From Eretmocerus hayati (taxonomy: Eukaryota > Arthropoda > Insecta > Hymenoptera > Aphelinidae): 64,000 nucleotides of DNA. The notes below the pieces were generated by a model, which searched no databases, was not told where the DNA came from, and saw nothing but the letters and a program-made list of their open reading frames with translations. The stretch covers positions 177,737,021 through 177,801,020 of the forward strand of contig CM056741.1 in NCBI GenBank assembly GCA_029851415.1, given 5' to 3'. Shown in pieces: positions 1 to 11,185 of the stretch. The position numbers were made by a program, and so were the translations under genes. Within the stretch, counting starts at the first letter, position 1; the number at the start of each line of letters is the position of its first letter.

Positions 1-853
1 AGCGTTGTTCCAGCACCATATCAACCTCACTTCTATATCCTTGAAAGTAATGTTTATTTCATGTTTACCAATTTCGTCATGTATCCATTCAGAAATTTCA
101 TTCTGATCGATCACCTGGAGTGATCATTAGTGAATAAGTTATGTGAGTTTGTGCGAATCTCAATTTTTAAGAACTGCGATCAGTTCGTTTTTTCTAACAA
201 ATCAGTTAAAATTTGCTACTGTTTTGATGATTCAGCCAGCAGGATTCGTAGAAAAAAGATACCGATTGAATCGGTGCATGTATTTCTGCAGATTTTTGGA
301 TTATTTGTATTAACAGAAATTTTTTCGTACTTTTTTTACCAATTTTAGAATATTCTCATTTGATTATTTGATTCTAATCGATCAAATCCTCTTAGAATCG
401 GTGACATAGTCTTATGCGTGCATTTTATTCGGACGAATTTTATTATTATTCTCCACAATTTGCCAGCTTGTACTTGCCTCTGAATGTTCGATATGATCCC
501 TCTAGCAGGCTTATAGAGGAGTAGTTTATTCATAGTCTAGCTATAAACTTTAAAATGTACTAATATTTAAGTAAAAAATATTATTATGTACTGTAGATGT
601 GCTGACTCAAGTTATTATCAATAAATCATATAATACGCAGATCCCTGTAATTGGATTTTTTATTGTATTTAGAAATTTCTTAAAGAAGATTTCTATGAAT
701 TTGTAGAATATTCCTGGGTTCCCGAAATGTTATCGCAAACTCATCTTTTGCGCGATTATCGCGCGTGCGATGACTTTAAGGTCCGGTACAGTGATCTTAA
801 AGTCCTCTTAAAGTGATCTTTAAGTGTACATCGCGATTATCGCAAATATCGAA
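1..853. other. AT-rich DNA, no gene recognised
   Basis: Only short open frames without family resemblance or good splice borders are present. From about 765 the sequence carries repeated CTTTAAG/CTTAAAG words that lead into the 56-bp repeat that follows. Confidence 0.5.
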
Positions 854-966
854 GATTACTTGAAAAAGTGCACTTTAAGATCTCTTTAAGTTAACTTGGT
901 GTTCACTGGGATTACTTGAGGAAGTGCACTTTGAGTTCACTTTAAGTACACATGGTGTTCACTGGG
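854..966. repeat. 56-bp tandem repeat, two copies
   Basis: Two adjacent units begin with GATTACTTGA at 854 and at 910, and each ends in GGTGTTCACTGGG. They differ by a few substitutions. Both are rich in the palindromic words GTGCAC and CTTTAAG. No function is evident. Confidence 0.8.
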
Positions 967-1533
967 TATGTCTGCGTCACGTCTATTGAGTGATAACTCT
1001 AATATTCGCTCTAACACCTGCTCTCGAATCGTCAGGTATGTTAGATCAGCTGATGAACAGAGAGTGTTATCATTCGATCGTAGGGTAAAACAGATGATAA
1101 AACAGGGACTAGACAATTCTCCGGCTGGTTTCCGGTTCAGCTAATAGATGGCGTGACAGGTCTGATAAACAACGAATTTGCCTCGATACCAGAATCCATT
1201 GACGACAGAAAGACTGATCTTAACTACGATGTAAAACGCTATGTAACAACACGCTATGTAAAACAACACACTTGGCGATATTAAAATCCTTCCGATACGA
1301 TCATAAAAAGCGATCGACGTAAACATCCGTCATTTATGCTTTCGCAAAACATCAAAAATTCGATTCGCCACAGCACGATGTACATCTACACTCACACAGA
1401 GTCAACTTTGCCACATGACACTTGGCCACTATGCACAAATACCTGGGGCCATTCAGATGATGATGCTCGAAGTAATGGCGAAACTACTCACTATTCCTCT
1501 TCTGGAACACAGATTTCTTGCCAGGCAAAGGTG
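967..1533. other. No feature recognised
   Basis: Short open frames on both strands without recognisable domains. A small direct repeat of AAAACGCTATGTAA-type words occurs near 1230-1262. Confidence 0.4.
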
Positions 1534-1857
1534 TCATAATCCACAGGCAGCAATCCAATAGCTCTTTTCAAAGTTAGCCTCGTAGCAGTGAATGTGTCGT
1601 GTGGGGCCAAGCTCTTCCTCTCTTGGGCACATAACCTCCAATTCTAGGAAAAAATTTGCCCAAGGAATCGAGATTTTCCGAGATCTTCCGATCTCTTCCC
1701 CAGGATAATACTTGTGAATGTGTTTTGCAATCAGACGCTTGCATAAAACTGAAAAAACAGCAGGCCCGTAGGCAGATTGAGGCAGAATTTGTCGACATTT
1801 GTAGGAGCGTCCAATAGTACATGTATTCCGTATACCCACCAGAGACAGAGAGAGAGA

Positions 1858-1889
<32 letters not shown>

Positions 1890-1985
1890 TGTTTATTCGT
1901 CCGGGGACAATTGGGTCCCATAGGGCACTTTGCCAATTACATTGGATCATAAAATTCATGAAATTTTTCCAATTTATCATTACAA
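1534..1985 (-). pseudogene. Possible LINE 3' end with TCAA-repeat tail
   Basis: Read on the minus strand, an open frame runs through a stretch ending in a cue like CCGGACGAATAAACAAA and then (TCAA)n at about 1859-1890, followed by (CT)n at 1841-1859. A short tetranucleotide tail after an AATAAA-like word is typical of 3' ends of several insect LINE clades. The protein is not recognisable as reverse transcriptase, so only a terminal piece could be present. It could equally be a chance ORF beside a microsatellite; the tail is the main evidence. Confidence 0.3.
1841..1890. repeat. Compound microsatellite (GA)n(TTGA)n
   Basis: An uninterrupted GAGAGA run is followed directly by about seven TTGA/TGAT units. 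Confidence 0.9.
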
Positions 1986-2173
1986 AATTTCAATAAGGTA
2001 GCGATTGTGGTGTAGAATTACAAGATGATCTGGGGAGGGGGGGGGGGGCAACGATGCAAAGCGCGCTACCAGTGGCACACTTGGCTGGTGGAGTTACGCG
2101 TAAAGTTACAAGTGATGGAAATACCCTCCAGGCAAAGGCAGTGGAGGGAATGAACCAATCTAAGAGAGGAGTA

Positions 2174-2402
2174 CCCAGACTGCATCGAAACCTTTCTGAA
2201 TGCTTTCAGAAAGCTTTGCGTGAAAGGTTCGAAACTTTTCTGAAACCTTTCTGAAAACTTTCGCGGAAAGTTTTCAGAAAGTTAACCACGCCACTGTTGG
2301 CTGGACTTTCCGAAAGGTTTTGGCAAAAGTTGCTGGACATATTTCAGGAAAGATTTCATAAAGGATTTCTGGAAAGATCGCTTCAAACACTCCAGGAAAC
2401 TA
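2174..2402. repeat. GAAAG/CTTTC satellite-like block, left part
   Basis: Short imperfect repeats of the kind TTTCTGAAAG and GAAAGGTT alternate in both orientations. The same composition resumes after the 211-bp MITE at 2403-2613, so the MITE appears to have split one block. Confidence 0.6.
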
Positions 2403-2613
2403 TGAGGCTATAGCGAAAAAACGGCCGCTACGAGCGCTGGTGGTCCAACACATGCAATTCTCTGTCCGTACGCGTCTGTGAGAGTTGCCGCATACTCCCT
2501 CACACAGATACACACTAACGCGCACCGACGTACACAGACAGCGAAATCCATGTGTTGGGGAGCTCAAATGACCAGCAGCGCCGCCCTGGTGGACGTTTTT
2601 TCGCTATAGCCTC
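2403..2613. mobile_element. 211-bp MITE with inverted ends
   Basis: The ends are perfect inverted repeats of at least 20 bp: GAGGCTATAGCGAAAAAACG at 2403-2422 and its complement at 2594-2613. The inner part continues as an imperfect inverted repeat around CCAACACATG and CATGTGTTGG. No clear target duplication was found. It carries no open frame and is non-autonomous. The superfamily is not determined. Confidence 0.75.
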
Positions 2614-2724
2614 ATTGTGGGAGTTTTCCTGAGAGAGATTAAGCAGTTGTCCTCGAAAAGTTTCTGGAGGAAAGCGAACGAACTGCTACTCAAAATTTTC
2701 GCTGAAAGTTTCCTGAAAGGTTTC

Positions 2725-3085
2725 CGAAAGGTGTCCCTGGAATCGGCCCGCTAAAACTTTCGCTCAAGGGTCTCTGAAAGGTTCCCGAAAGGTGTCCCTG
2801 AAATTGGCCCGCCAAAACTTTCGGTGAAAGGTTTCTGAAAGGTTTCCGAAAGGTGTCCCCAGAATCGGCTCGCCAAAACTTTCGCTGAAAGGTTTCTGAC
2901 AGGTTTCCGAAAGGCGTCTCTGGAATCGGCTCGCCAAAACTTCCGGTGGAAGGTTTCTGGAAGGTTCCCGAAAAGTGTTCCTGGAATCGGCTCGCCAAAA
3001 CTTCCGGTGAAAGGTTTCTGGAAGGTTCCCCAAAGGTGTCTCTGGAATCGGCTCCCCGAAATTTTCGCTGAAAAGTTTTCAAGAG
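2725..3085. repeat. 61-bp tandem repeat, about six units
   Basis: Units start with CGAAAGGTGTCC-like words at 2725, 2786, 2847 and so on, each containing a GGAATCGGCTCGCC core and a TTTCTGAAAGG end. Because 61 is not a multiple of three, the minus-strand reading rotates through all frames, and the repeat is nearly free of stops in each. The several overlapping long open frames here are therefore by-products of the repeat, not genes. Confidence 0.85.
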
Positions 3086-3120
3086 GTGTCGATGAAACCA
3101 GCTCGCTGAGAGGTTTCACC

Positions 3121-3478
3121 GAGAATTCTCTCTTGAGTGATGACAGTTCGATTGAGGTTCTAAAGATAATCATCTTGGGATAGTTCCATGGGGTTATAAC
3201 ACTCTTGGGAGAAGAAACGAATCTTTCCACGACATTTGTTACTTAAATTCCATCAACTATCTGGCATTAAATTTTCTTCAGAAAAAATTTCTTAGCACCT
3301 CCTACTATTTTTGAGCACCTACCGGACCAATTGTATTATGTTCAACATCGTTTAAAGTACTCTAAAGGAAATTCAAGAGGATACGAATTTATATTTTTGA
3401 GCAATCGCATTTTTTCATTTTTCATCAAATTGTCACTTTTTGGCGTTCTATGAGAATTTTTTAGCACCATAGGGTTTT
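3121..3478. other. No feature recognised
   Basis: AT-rich DNA between the 61-bp repeat and the Helentron-like element. Repeated AGCACCT/TAGCACC words are present at about 3293-3317 and 3472. Confidence 0.4.
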
Positions 3479-3698
3479 TTGCTTTCTCTAAAGAGAAAGC
3501 TTTGTTTTCACCCCAACGAAAATTTGATCAAATTTTTCATTAAAACCAACATATTATTCAACAAAATTCCTTTTATCTAAGAAAGCCAAAGACCATTCTC
3601 TTCCTCTCGCCAAAATCTATCAAATGTAGGTAACACTTTTCCTCCTAATGCCCTTCCAAACCCGTCAGAGACTCATCTTTGCACCCCTTTTTCCGTGT

Positions 3699-3724
3699 AT
3701 GTATGTGTGTGTGTGTGTGTGTGT
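3699..3724. repeat. (GT)n microsatellite inside copy 1
   Basis: A TATGTATGTGTGTGTG run lies between the 5' end and the tandem units. The second copy has a shorter GTGTGTGTGTG run at the same relative place. Confidence 0.9.
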
Positions 3725-3944
3725 TGTTTTCTATCGGACACGCTTTCTCTTTTTCTGTTCAGCATATCAATTTTTGGCTTTCTACAAGTTGTGAAGGATC
3801 CAATTGCTGAGAGCCCAGTGATTTGGCAGCTTTCGGCTCCCAGTCAAATTTGATCCATGGGCTTTTTCAAGCAAAAGTGCTCGAATTTCGACTTTTAATA
3901 CATAAATATCTCTTTCTCACACGGTCTCACCACGAATTGAGTCA

Positions 3945-5210
3945 CCTAAACTATGGTTTTTTCTGCAAGATCTATCGATTGGTTAATACCGGAATTTCAT
4001 AAAATCTTCACAGATCTCAAATTTTCGAAAAAATCAAAATTTTCACCAAAAATTTCATTTTCACCCTTTTCAAACCCACTGCATCGTAATTCCGTCTCAA
4101 CCAAACGATGGAAATTGTTTAAAAAACCTCAGACTAGAAGGCCCAAATCTCTCTAAAAAGCTTCCTCTAAAGAATAACTGAAAAAATAATGGGAAATTTT
4201 TCTTAATATTCATTTTTTCCTCGTACCTTCTTTTATGACTCATTTATCTCAATTCCAATGACCTAAACTATGGTTTTTTCTGCATTATCTATCGATTGGT
4301 TAATACCGAAATTTTATAAAATCTTCACAGATTTCAAATTTTCGAAAAAATCAAAATTTCCACCAAAAATTTCATTTTGACCCTTTTTAAACCCACTAAA
4401 TCGAAATTCCGTCTCAACCAAACGATGGATATTGTTTAAAAAACCTCAGACTAGAAGGCCCAAACCTCTCTAAAAAGCTTCCTCTAAAGAATAACTGAAA
4501 AAATAATGGGAAATTTTTCTTAATATTCATTTTTTCCTCGTACCTTCTTTTATGACTCATTTATCTCGATTTCAATGACCTAAACTATGGTTTTTTCTGC
4601 ATTATCTATCGATTGGTTAATACCAAAATTCATTTGTCTTCACAAATCTCAAATTTCCGAAAAAATCAAAGTTTTCACAAAAAATTTCATTTTAACCCTT
4701 CTCAAACCCACTGCATCGTAATTCCGTGTCAACCAAACGATGGATATTGTTAAAAAAACCTCAGTCTAGATGGCCTGACTCTCTATAAGAAGCTTCCTCA
4801 AAAGAATAACTCAAAAAGTAGTAGAAAATTAGAATTAATATTCATTTTTCTCTCGTATCATCCTTTACGACTAATTTATCTCAATCCTAATGACCTAAAG
4901 ACTTACTTATGCGCCATTCTGAATTGATTGGCTGATACGAAATTCTCATAAAATCCGTAAAACATTGTTCATATGAAAATTTTTTCGGGGGAAGGGAATT
5001 TCCACAAAGGACTCCAGTTTAATCATCTTTAAACCGACTATATCAAAATTTTCTCTTAATCAAACAATAGATATTGTTGGAAAAACTTCCTTTCAGATGA
5101 CCCGAATCTCTCTGGAATGCTTCCTCGAAAGAGAAACTCAAAATATAGGATACTTTCTTTTCCGTTAAAATCATCATCATATAACGCCGTGAGAAAGCAT
5201 TCTGCTAATC
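3945..5210. repeat. 317-bp tandem repeat, four units
   Basis: Units begin with CCTAAACTATGG at 3945, 4262 and 4579. A diverged fourth unit begins at 4894 (CCTAAAGACTTAC). Spacing is 317, 317 and 315 bp. Each contains CTATCGATTGGTTAATACC, an AAATTTCATTTT stretch and CCTCAGACTAGAAGG. The second element has the same four units, with the same divergence order, so the array predates the duplication of the element. Confidence 0.9.
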
Positions 5211-5227
5211 ACTTTTAGCAGCGTATT

Positions 5228-5500
5228 CTGATAAAATACGTTGGTTTTGATACAATGTATCATGATTCATCTCGAAAGAGCCATTATGTGAGTGGAGTTA
5301 TTTGGAAGTTTTTCCTGATTCCAGAGTGAAAATTTGAATTTTCGACTCCAAACTGGAAATTTGCATAGTTCGAAACATAGTTGATCTGGGCTAAACAGAA
5401 ACACACGTGTCGCCTCATTCCAACTCAAAAACATATATACCTCATTGGGGAGGGAATTTGATCCTATTCCATTGGATGGTCTCATCTGAAGTATAGGTTT
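5228..5500. other. No feature recognised
   Basis: A short minus-strand open frame (72 codons, 5267-5485) lacks recognisable motifs. Confidence 0.4.
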
Positions 5501-6180
5501 TGGAAGGATTCAGGAAGTTTTCGAGGAATTTATCGGACACTCAGAAATGCAAGGTCTCTTGTAATGTCATGGAAGCTTTCTGATAGCTTCCACCAAAACT
5601 TTCCCTGCAATGGCCGAGGAGTATTATTAAACTTCTCGCTGAGTAGTTTTCGAAAGCTTACAGGAAGTGTCCAGAAAGTTTACAGACACTTGGCTATGCA
5701 AGATTCCATAAAAAGTTGACAAAAGGTTCCTGAACGTTCTGACAAGAACTCTCCCTGCAACGGCCTCAAAGTTAATTCTTTTTGGACTTCGGCTAGAAGG
5801 CTTCTGCCCACGCAACATGGGAATCTTTCAGAAATATTCCAGGAATATTTTATTGAAAGATTGGAATATTTCAGGAATATTGCACTGGAATATTTCTGGA
5901 ATATAGTTATGTCCTCGGCTAGGAATTTTTCTTGAAGCTTCCATGGACAGATCCCTGAGAATCTTACGGAAATCTCCCAGAAAACTTCAGTGAAAGATCT
6001 CTGGAAGATTTCACTGAAACCTTCCTGACATAGAGTTATGTCCGCAGCTGGAAATGTTCCTGGAATCTTTCATGAAAGATTCATGGTAATATTTTTGAAA
6101 TATTTCAGAAAAAATCCTGAGTATGTTGCATCTAGATTCCTCAAAAATTTTGTGGGATCTTTCACTGTCGAGTTATAATC
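5500..6180. repeat. Degenerate GAAAG/CTTTC repeat block
   Basis: Repeated words such as GGAAGCTTTC, TTTCAGAAA, GGAATATTTC and CTGAAACCTTCC occur in both orientations. It resembles the blocks at 2174-3120 and 7255-8445 but is more decayed, without a clean period. Confidence 0.5.
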
Positions 6181-7254
6181 TCCTGAATTTCCTTACAAAC
6201 AGTTCAATGATACAGATCCAATGCAGTTTCCTCTAGAACCAGAACTAAAACTATCTCAAAGTTAGAAGTATCCACTCATGGCAAATCTGAGCAAAGAGCT
6301 GGCGGATATTAACTGATTTTGTTCACAGCCAAAAAGCAGCCATGTTGATCAAACTGAAAATGTATCGTACATCCGTTGTGTTCATCTGAAGTTCAAACCC
6401 AATTCATTCTTCTAATTGTGGGGACTGAGTAAGAAAAACTGGATACTTTTTAGTATTCCTCTTCTTGAATGAAAATGGGATATGGTGATAAAATCATTCC
6501 TAGCGTAGTTAGAATCTGTTCACTCTCTTTATAGTAGCTTGAGAAGTTGTTGTTGAACCATTTAGTTATAATATCAACTTTCTTTATAACGGATTTGATA
6601 AGATTAGCTCTGAGGGAGCAAAATCGAGAGTTGACGTTGAATAGGTAGTATATCCTAACTGGATTAGACTTCAAAATTGGGGTAAGGAACTAATTCAGAT
6701 TTTAAGGCAAAGTGTCATACAGATTTGGCTCAATGAGGAATTTTCACATATTCAATTATTCTTGAGAGTATCTTTTCGGATATGTTGACTGTTCATGGCG
6801 TCAGAAAGCCCAAAACAGAAGCATAATCCTCAAACTTGACTTCATTTCTCCTCAAAGAATTGTATCTTCAGAATAACTAACCTAACATATGGAAATGATA
6901 CTTCTTATTGTGGCTCCTATCTGGTAGCGGAACTTCTCCAAGCTTCCTAACAGTCTTTGATATTTTCACTGTTTTTATATAGGGTCGGTTAGCCAATAAA
7001 TTCATCAAGAAAGGACTTTGAATACAGCCTGAGTTAATGGGTATTGCACTCTTGACTACTGTGATCTTGGATACTGTGACTACTTGACTACTGTGATCTG
7101 GGGATAGTCAACAAACCATCAAGATGGCCGACTTCCCCAAACATGACCAGACTTGACCCTATGCAGACTGCCTGATGTCGACTGTCGCATGCACGGTTGC
7201 GAGGATGGCCCTGGTAGAAATAACGAGCATGCGTGATCTGGACTTGGCAATGCA
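6181..7254. other. No feature recognised
   Basis: Non-repetitive AT-rich DNA. A direct repeat of GACTACTGTGATCT occurs at about 7054 and 7085. No supported coding region. Confidence 0.4.
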
Positions 7255-8445
7255 AGGTTCACATAAAAAGTTGCCCGAAAGTTTCTGGACGCTTTTACCG
7301 AAATTTGTTCTGTGAGCATTTGGAAGTTCCATTGGAACTCTCACCGAAAGGCTTCTGAAAGGTTTCAGAAAATTCTTCGAAAAGTTCTGGGACACTATTA
7401 GGCAGGGCAAAGTTTTGTGAAACGTTTTCGGAAGCGTTCTGACAGCTTTCATCGAAATTTTCCCTGTAGAGACGAAAAAGTTTCATTTTAACTCTCACCG
7501 ACAGACTTCTTGAAGGTTTCAGAAAGTTTTTCGAAAAAATTTCGGACACTTGACAGGGCAGAGTTCCGTGAAAGGTATCAGGAGACCTTTCTGAAAGCTT
7601 CCATCAAAAGTTTTCCTGCGAATGTGTGGAAATTTCGACAGTCCTTGCCTGAAATGGTTCTGGAAGCTTTCTGAAAGCTTTAATCGAAATTTCCCCTGTA
7701 AGGATCTGAAAGTTCCATTGGAACTTTCATCGAAAGACTTCTAAAAGGTTTCAGAAAGTTTCTCGAAAAGTTTTCGGACACTTGGCACGGAAGAGATTCG
7801 GAAAGGTTTCGGGAAACCTTTCTGGAAGCTTTCATCGGAAAATTCTCTGCAAAGATATGGAAATTCTGATGGTCCTTGCGCTGAAAGGCTTCTGGAATCT
7901 TTCCGAAAGCTTCCATCAAAATTTCCGCTCGGAGGATCTAGGAATTCGATCGAAACTTCCACCGAAAGGCTTTTGAAAGGCTTCAGAAAGTTTTTCGAAA
8001 AAATTTCGGACACTTGGCACGGAAGAGTTTCGAAAAGGTTTCGGAAAACCTTTCTGAAAGCTACCATTGAAAGTGTCTCTGCAAAGATATAGAAATTCTA
8101 ATGGTCCTTGCGCTGAAAGGCTCCTGGAAGCTTTGTGAAAGCTTTCCATCAAAATTTCCCTCAAAGGATCTAAAAATTCCATCGAAACTTTCACCGAAAG
8201 GCTTCAGAAAGTTTTTCGAAAAGTTTTTCGAAAAGTTTTCGGACACTTGGCACGGAAAAGTTTCGGAAAGGTTTCAGGAAACCTTTCTGAAAGCTTCCTT
8301 CGAAAGTTTTCCTGCAAAGACATATAAAATTCTGAAGGTCCTTGCACTGAAAGGCTTCTGAAAGGTTTCATGGTATTCTTTCAGAAACCTGTTGGAAAGC
8401 TCCCATTGGAAGCGTTTCGTGGAAGGTTTCATGAAGACCATTCAG
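7255..8445. repeat. About 232-bp GAAAG-type tandem array before LINE ORF1
   Basis: The marker GGACACTTGGCACGG occurs at 7776, 8008 and 8241 (spacing 232 and 233); a more diverged marker is at 7553 and another at about 7390. Each unit is made of short alternations of TTTCAGAAAG, TTTCGAAAAG and GAAAGCTTTC. The array ends within a few bases of the open frame encoding LINE ORF1. Tandem monomers as 5' promoter units are known in some LINEs; that this array plays this role is inference. The many long frames in this block are repeat artefacts. Confidence 0.7.
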
Positions 8446-8455
8446 TGCTGTCTGG

Positions 8456-9851
8456 GTGGATCTTACCCCTAGCAGAGAGAGGAAGGGTCTGGGCGAGGAA
8501 GCAGACAAGCGAGTGCTGAAGCAAACCAAGCTTGCTTTCAAGTGCCAACGGGAGATGATTTCGGAGACTGCAGCAGCAACAAAGTCGGTGGAAGAGAAGC
8601 TACTGCAGACCTACCTCGCAGTTATGATCCAGCTTACGCAACCCAGTGACGAGGTTGTTGATAACGCCGTCAACTTCAGCTCAGACTCGAGCAACCTTGA
8701 CACCACCGTAGAATCCCAGGAGAACAAAACAATCCTGACTCCCGGGGACGGTACGCGCGACGAAAGAGTGGAGAAGGGACTGCCTCAAGGAATGGATACT
8801 GACCTCACACTGACATCCAGAGAGGCAGATCAACAGAAAAGTGGTAACAAGACTCCCGATCTTGTGGGAAGCTGGAGGGACCTGGAGAAGTGCCGACAAG
8901 AAACGATAGAGAAGACTTTTCTTCTCGAATCTGCCCCTAACATTTCAGGAGGGACCAAGGCAGACATCGAAGAACTCAAGAGAATAAGTCACGCCCTCGT
9001 GAGCCTACTCGCAGCAGCAAAGGCGAAGAGGATTGCCTTCGAGACCACCCTCCTCGAAACGGAGAAGACCCGGGAATCGAGGAGGAATGTGCAGCTCCCT
9101 GTCACACAGAGATCAGCCGCTTCGGGGAGCGGTTTACAAGGAAGGGGGTGGAGAGAAACCGAAACCGCGACCGGAGAAACAGCGTTCAAAGGGTGCGCGA
9201 TGTCGACATCTATTAGGAGGCCATGATACACTGCGTTCGACATCGACTACAAATAGGCCCCAGCAGAGCGGGGCAGCGCAGGCGATGATCTCAAAGAAGA
9301 ACGCGAAGAGGGTGAAGAAGAGCGGTAAGACAAACGACGCCGCCGGGAAGAAGGCGAAAATGAAGCCAAGGAGAGGAAAGCCTGACTCCGTCCTAGTCAA
9401 AACACACCAGGAAGAATTCTCCTACGCAGACGTGCTGCGCAGGATGAAGACGGACGAGTTGAAGGATCATGTGGGCTCAAAAGTCACGGGTTTTCGTAAG
9501 ACCCAAGAAGGCCAAGTACTTATTGAACTGAGGAAGGGCACTGACTCCATCGCTGTCAAGGCAGCTCTGGCACCAGTCGTCGGAGAAGAAGGAGCTGTCC
9601 ACTGCCTCGGGAACACTATGACTCTCGAACTGCTCGGAATCGACTACGATGTCGACCAAAACGAAGTATGGCAGGACCTCGCCGAGGCTCTACCAGAGAA
9701 CGAGGAGGAGACGATTGCAGTCAAGTTCCGGGGCGGCTACCACGGTACTCAAACTGTGGTCATCTCGGTCCCAACAAGACTGGCCCACCACCTCCTGGAT
9801 GAACTGAGAGATCAATATGGTAGCTGCGAGTATATTTTGGAAGTTGTATAA
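8456..9851 (+). pseudogene. LINE ORF1 (gag-like), frameshifted
   Basis: The encoded protein would be the RNA-binding ORF1 protein of an R1/I-clade-like LINE. The first frame (8456-9226) is charged and rich in Glu, Lys, Thr and Ser. The reading then moves to another frame (9033-9851) with the family-typical block SYADVLRRMKTD, then GFRKTQEGQVLIELRKG, and a C-terminal stretch ending HLLDELRDQYGSCEYILEVV. The two frames overlap from 9033 to 9226, so a frameshift around there is needed to join them. GC content is clearly higher than in the surroundings, as expected for a recently arrived element. The next part of ORF1, the zinc knuckles, resumes at 10860 after an insertion. Confidence 0.75.
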
Positions 9852-10858
9852 GTATACGTGATACAGTATCCGTTACCTTCCCGGACAGTATGCATCAATA
9901 TTCGGAATACTGGATAGGACTACGCCTCAAAGTACTCCGGAATCTTGATATACTAATAGTTAGTATATGATAGTTGGGAATAATATACAAAGAGTAAGGG
10001 TAGCGCTCTGAATACTGCGCGGAGGTCGCAAAGTGAACACCGACTGCTACAGAGTACAGGCCTATACGACATTATCATCGACATGCTCTATAGCTGTGAT
10101 GTAGAATGATCAGATTCATATCAAAGGCAATACCTGACTATTGTTATAGTGTTGGACAAAGTTGTGGAGTCGAGATACGCTACAGAAGCTCATAGCAACA
10201 ATCTCGTCCAAAATAACCAACACAATGTTGTGATATTTTGCAAGATGCTTCTCGGAAACTTTTTGTTCTATCAAGATCGCTGTTCTTGACTTTGAAACAT
10301 ATGTGCATGTGATTTCATGACAAATCATCTCATTTTATCCGTCACTGAGCTTGATACGTATTACTCTTTACCTGAGTATTGTATGTATGGCGCGACAATA
10401 CTCACAAGGGGGGGCCACAGCGTTCTGGTCCCCAATTTACACCAAAATTTTTTTACAATCTCGTATTACCTAGAAATTGAAAAATCTAGAATATTGAGGT
10501 CCAATGGGCCTCTTACTCAGAACTGCAGCCTATGACATTAGCATTGCCCATATAGGCCAATGTTACAAATTGATGTATATAGACATACTCACAATGCTAA
10601 CGTTTATCCTTGTAACTCTAAATAGAAGGCCCATTGGTCCTTACTATTTTGGATTTTCCAATATCTAGGCGGTACGAGACTATAGAACAATTTTGGTCAA
10701 AATTGGTGACCCAAACACTGTGGTCCCCCCGTGTCAGTAGTATCATGTATACTAACTATTAGCATATCAAGACTCAAGAGCACTATGGATATACTTCCAG
10801 CAAATTCTAATATACGTATATTCACAGTTAGTATCGCACATTACTAAGGAACGTATGG
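9852..10858. mobile_element. Insertion splitting LINE ORF1
   Basis: About 1 kb of AT-rich DNA separates ORF1 from its zinc-knuckle region. It contains an inverted pair: TACTAATAGTTAGTATA near 9951-9967 matches, as complement, TATACTAACTATTAGCATA near 10748-10766 with one mismatch, extended on both sides by TTGATA/TATCAA. Inside sits the palindromic element at 10403-10733. Ends and target duplication were not resolved. Confidence 0.5.
10403..10733. mobile_element. Palindromic MITE, about 331 bp, family A
   Basis: The left end CACAAGGGGGGGCCACAG pairs with the right end CTGTGGTCCCCCCGTG, and the arms continue inward for about 150 bp past CCAATGGGCC / GGCCCATTGG. The centre holds CTGCAGCCTATGACATTAG. 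Related palindromes with the same internal words (CAATGGGCC, ACAGCC, ACATTAGCATTG) lie at 14992-15322 and in the outer arms of the element at 40735-42856. Confidence 0.75.
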
Positions 10859-10859
10859 G

Positions 10860-11185
10860 TTTCTCAGTGTGGAAGGAGCCCAAGTTTAGATGGGACAGAG
10901 TGAGGATCCGCGGAAAAGGTGGCATGCCATGATGCTATAACTGTCTTGAGTACGGCCACAAGGCCTCGGGCTGCAAGGAGGAAAAGATGGAGGAGCGGAG
11001 ACCAGAAGTCTACTTCCAGTGCGGCGAACCAGGACACCTCGCCGCAACCTGGAGAGGGAAGCCAAAGTGCGTGAGCTGTGCGGCAATTGGGTTCAAATCT
11101 GACCACAGATCTGGGGCGAGCAACTGCACTGCCTACCAGAAGGCGAAAAGCACGTACAAACGGAGGAGAGGTCAAGGTGGCTAAT
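10860..11185 (+). pseudogene. LINE ORF1 zinc-knuckle region
   Basis: This is the C-terminal nucleic-acid-binding part of the split LINE ORF1. After the block WKEPKFRWDRVRIRGKGG comes an in-frame stop at about 10929, then CYNCLEYGHKASGC (an intact CCHC knuckle), then a second knuckle FQCGEPGHLAATW in which both the first and last cysteines are replaced (Tyr and Trp), and a third Cys-rich motif CVSCAAIGFKSDH ending in SNC. Three knuckles in this order are usual for ORF1 of R1-group LINEs. The stop and the lost cysteines show the copy is dead. Confidence 0.75.

Larger units (their letters stand above)
3479..5227 (+). mobile_element. Helentron/DINE-like element, copy 1
   Basis: This 1.75-kb segment has a near-identical direct copy at 60175-61921. 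The left end is a perfect palindrome, GCTTTCTCTAAAGAGAAAGC. Near the right end the same word returns inverted (GAGAAAGCA), followed by a stem-loop (CTGCTAA at 5202-5208, TTAGCAG at 5215-5221) and a short tail CGTATT. Inside lie a (GT)n microsatellite and four 317-bp tandem units. Subterminal inverted repeats, microsatellite, central tandem repeats and a 3' hairpin without a transposase are the known layout of non-autonomous Helentron relatives (DINE-1/HINE). The Helentron assignment is inference; the repeat pair is seen directly. Confidence 0.65.

Noticed and set aside
2690..3230. Overlapping minus-strand frames of 89-159 codons
   Set aside because: They are the same 61-bp tandem repeat read in different frames, so not separate proteins.
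7119..8361. Many frames of 60-108 codons on both strands
   Set aside because: Produced by the stop-poor GAAAG-type array; no frame is preferred.
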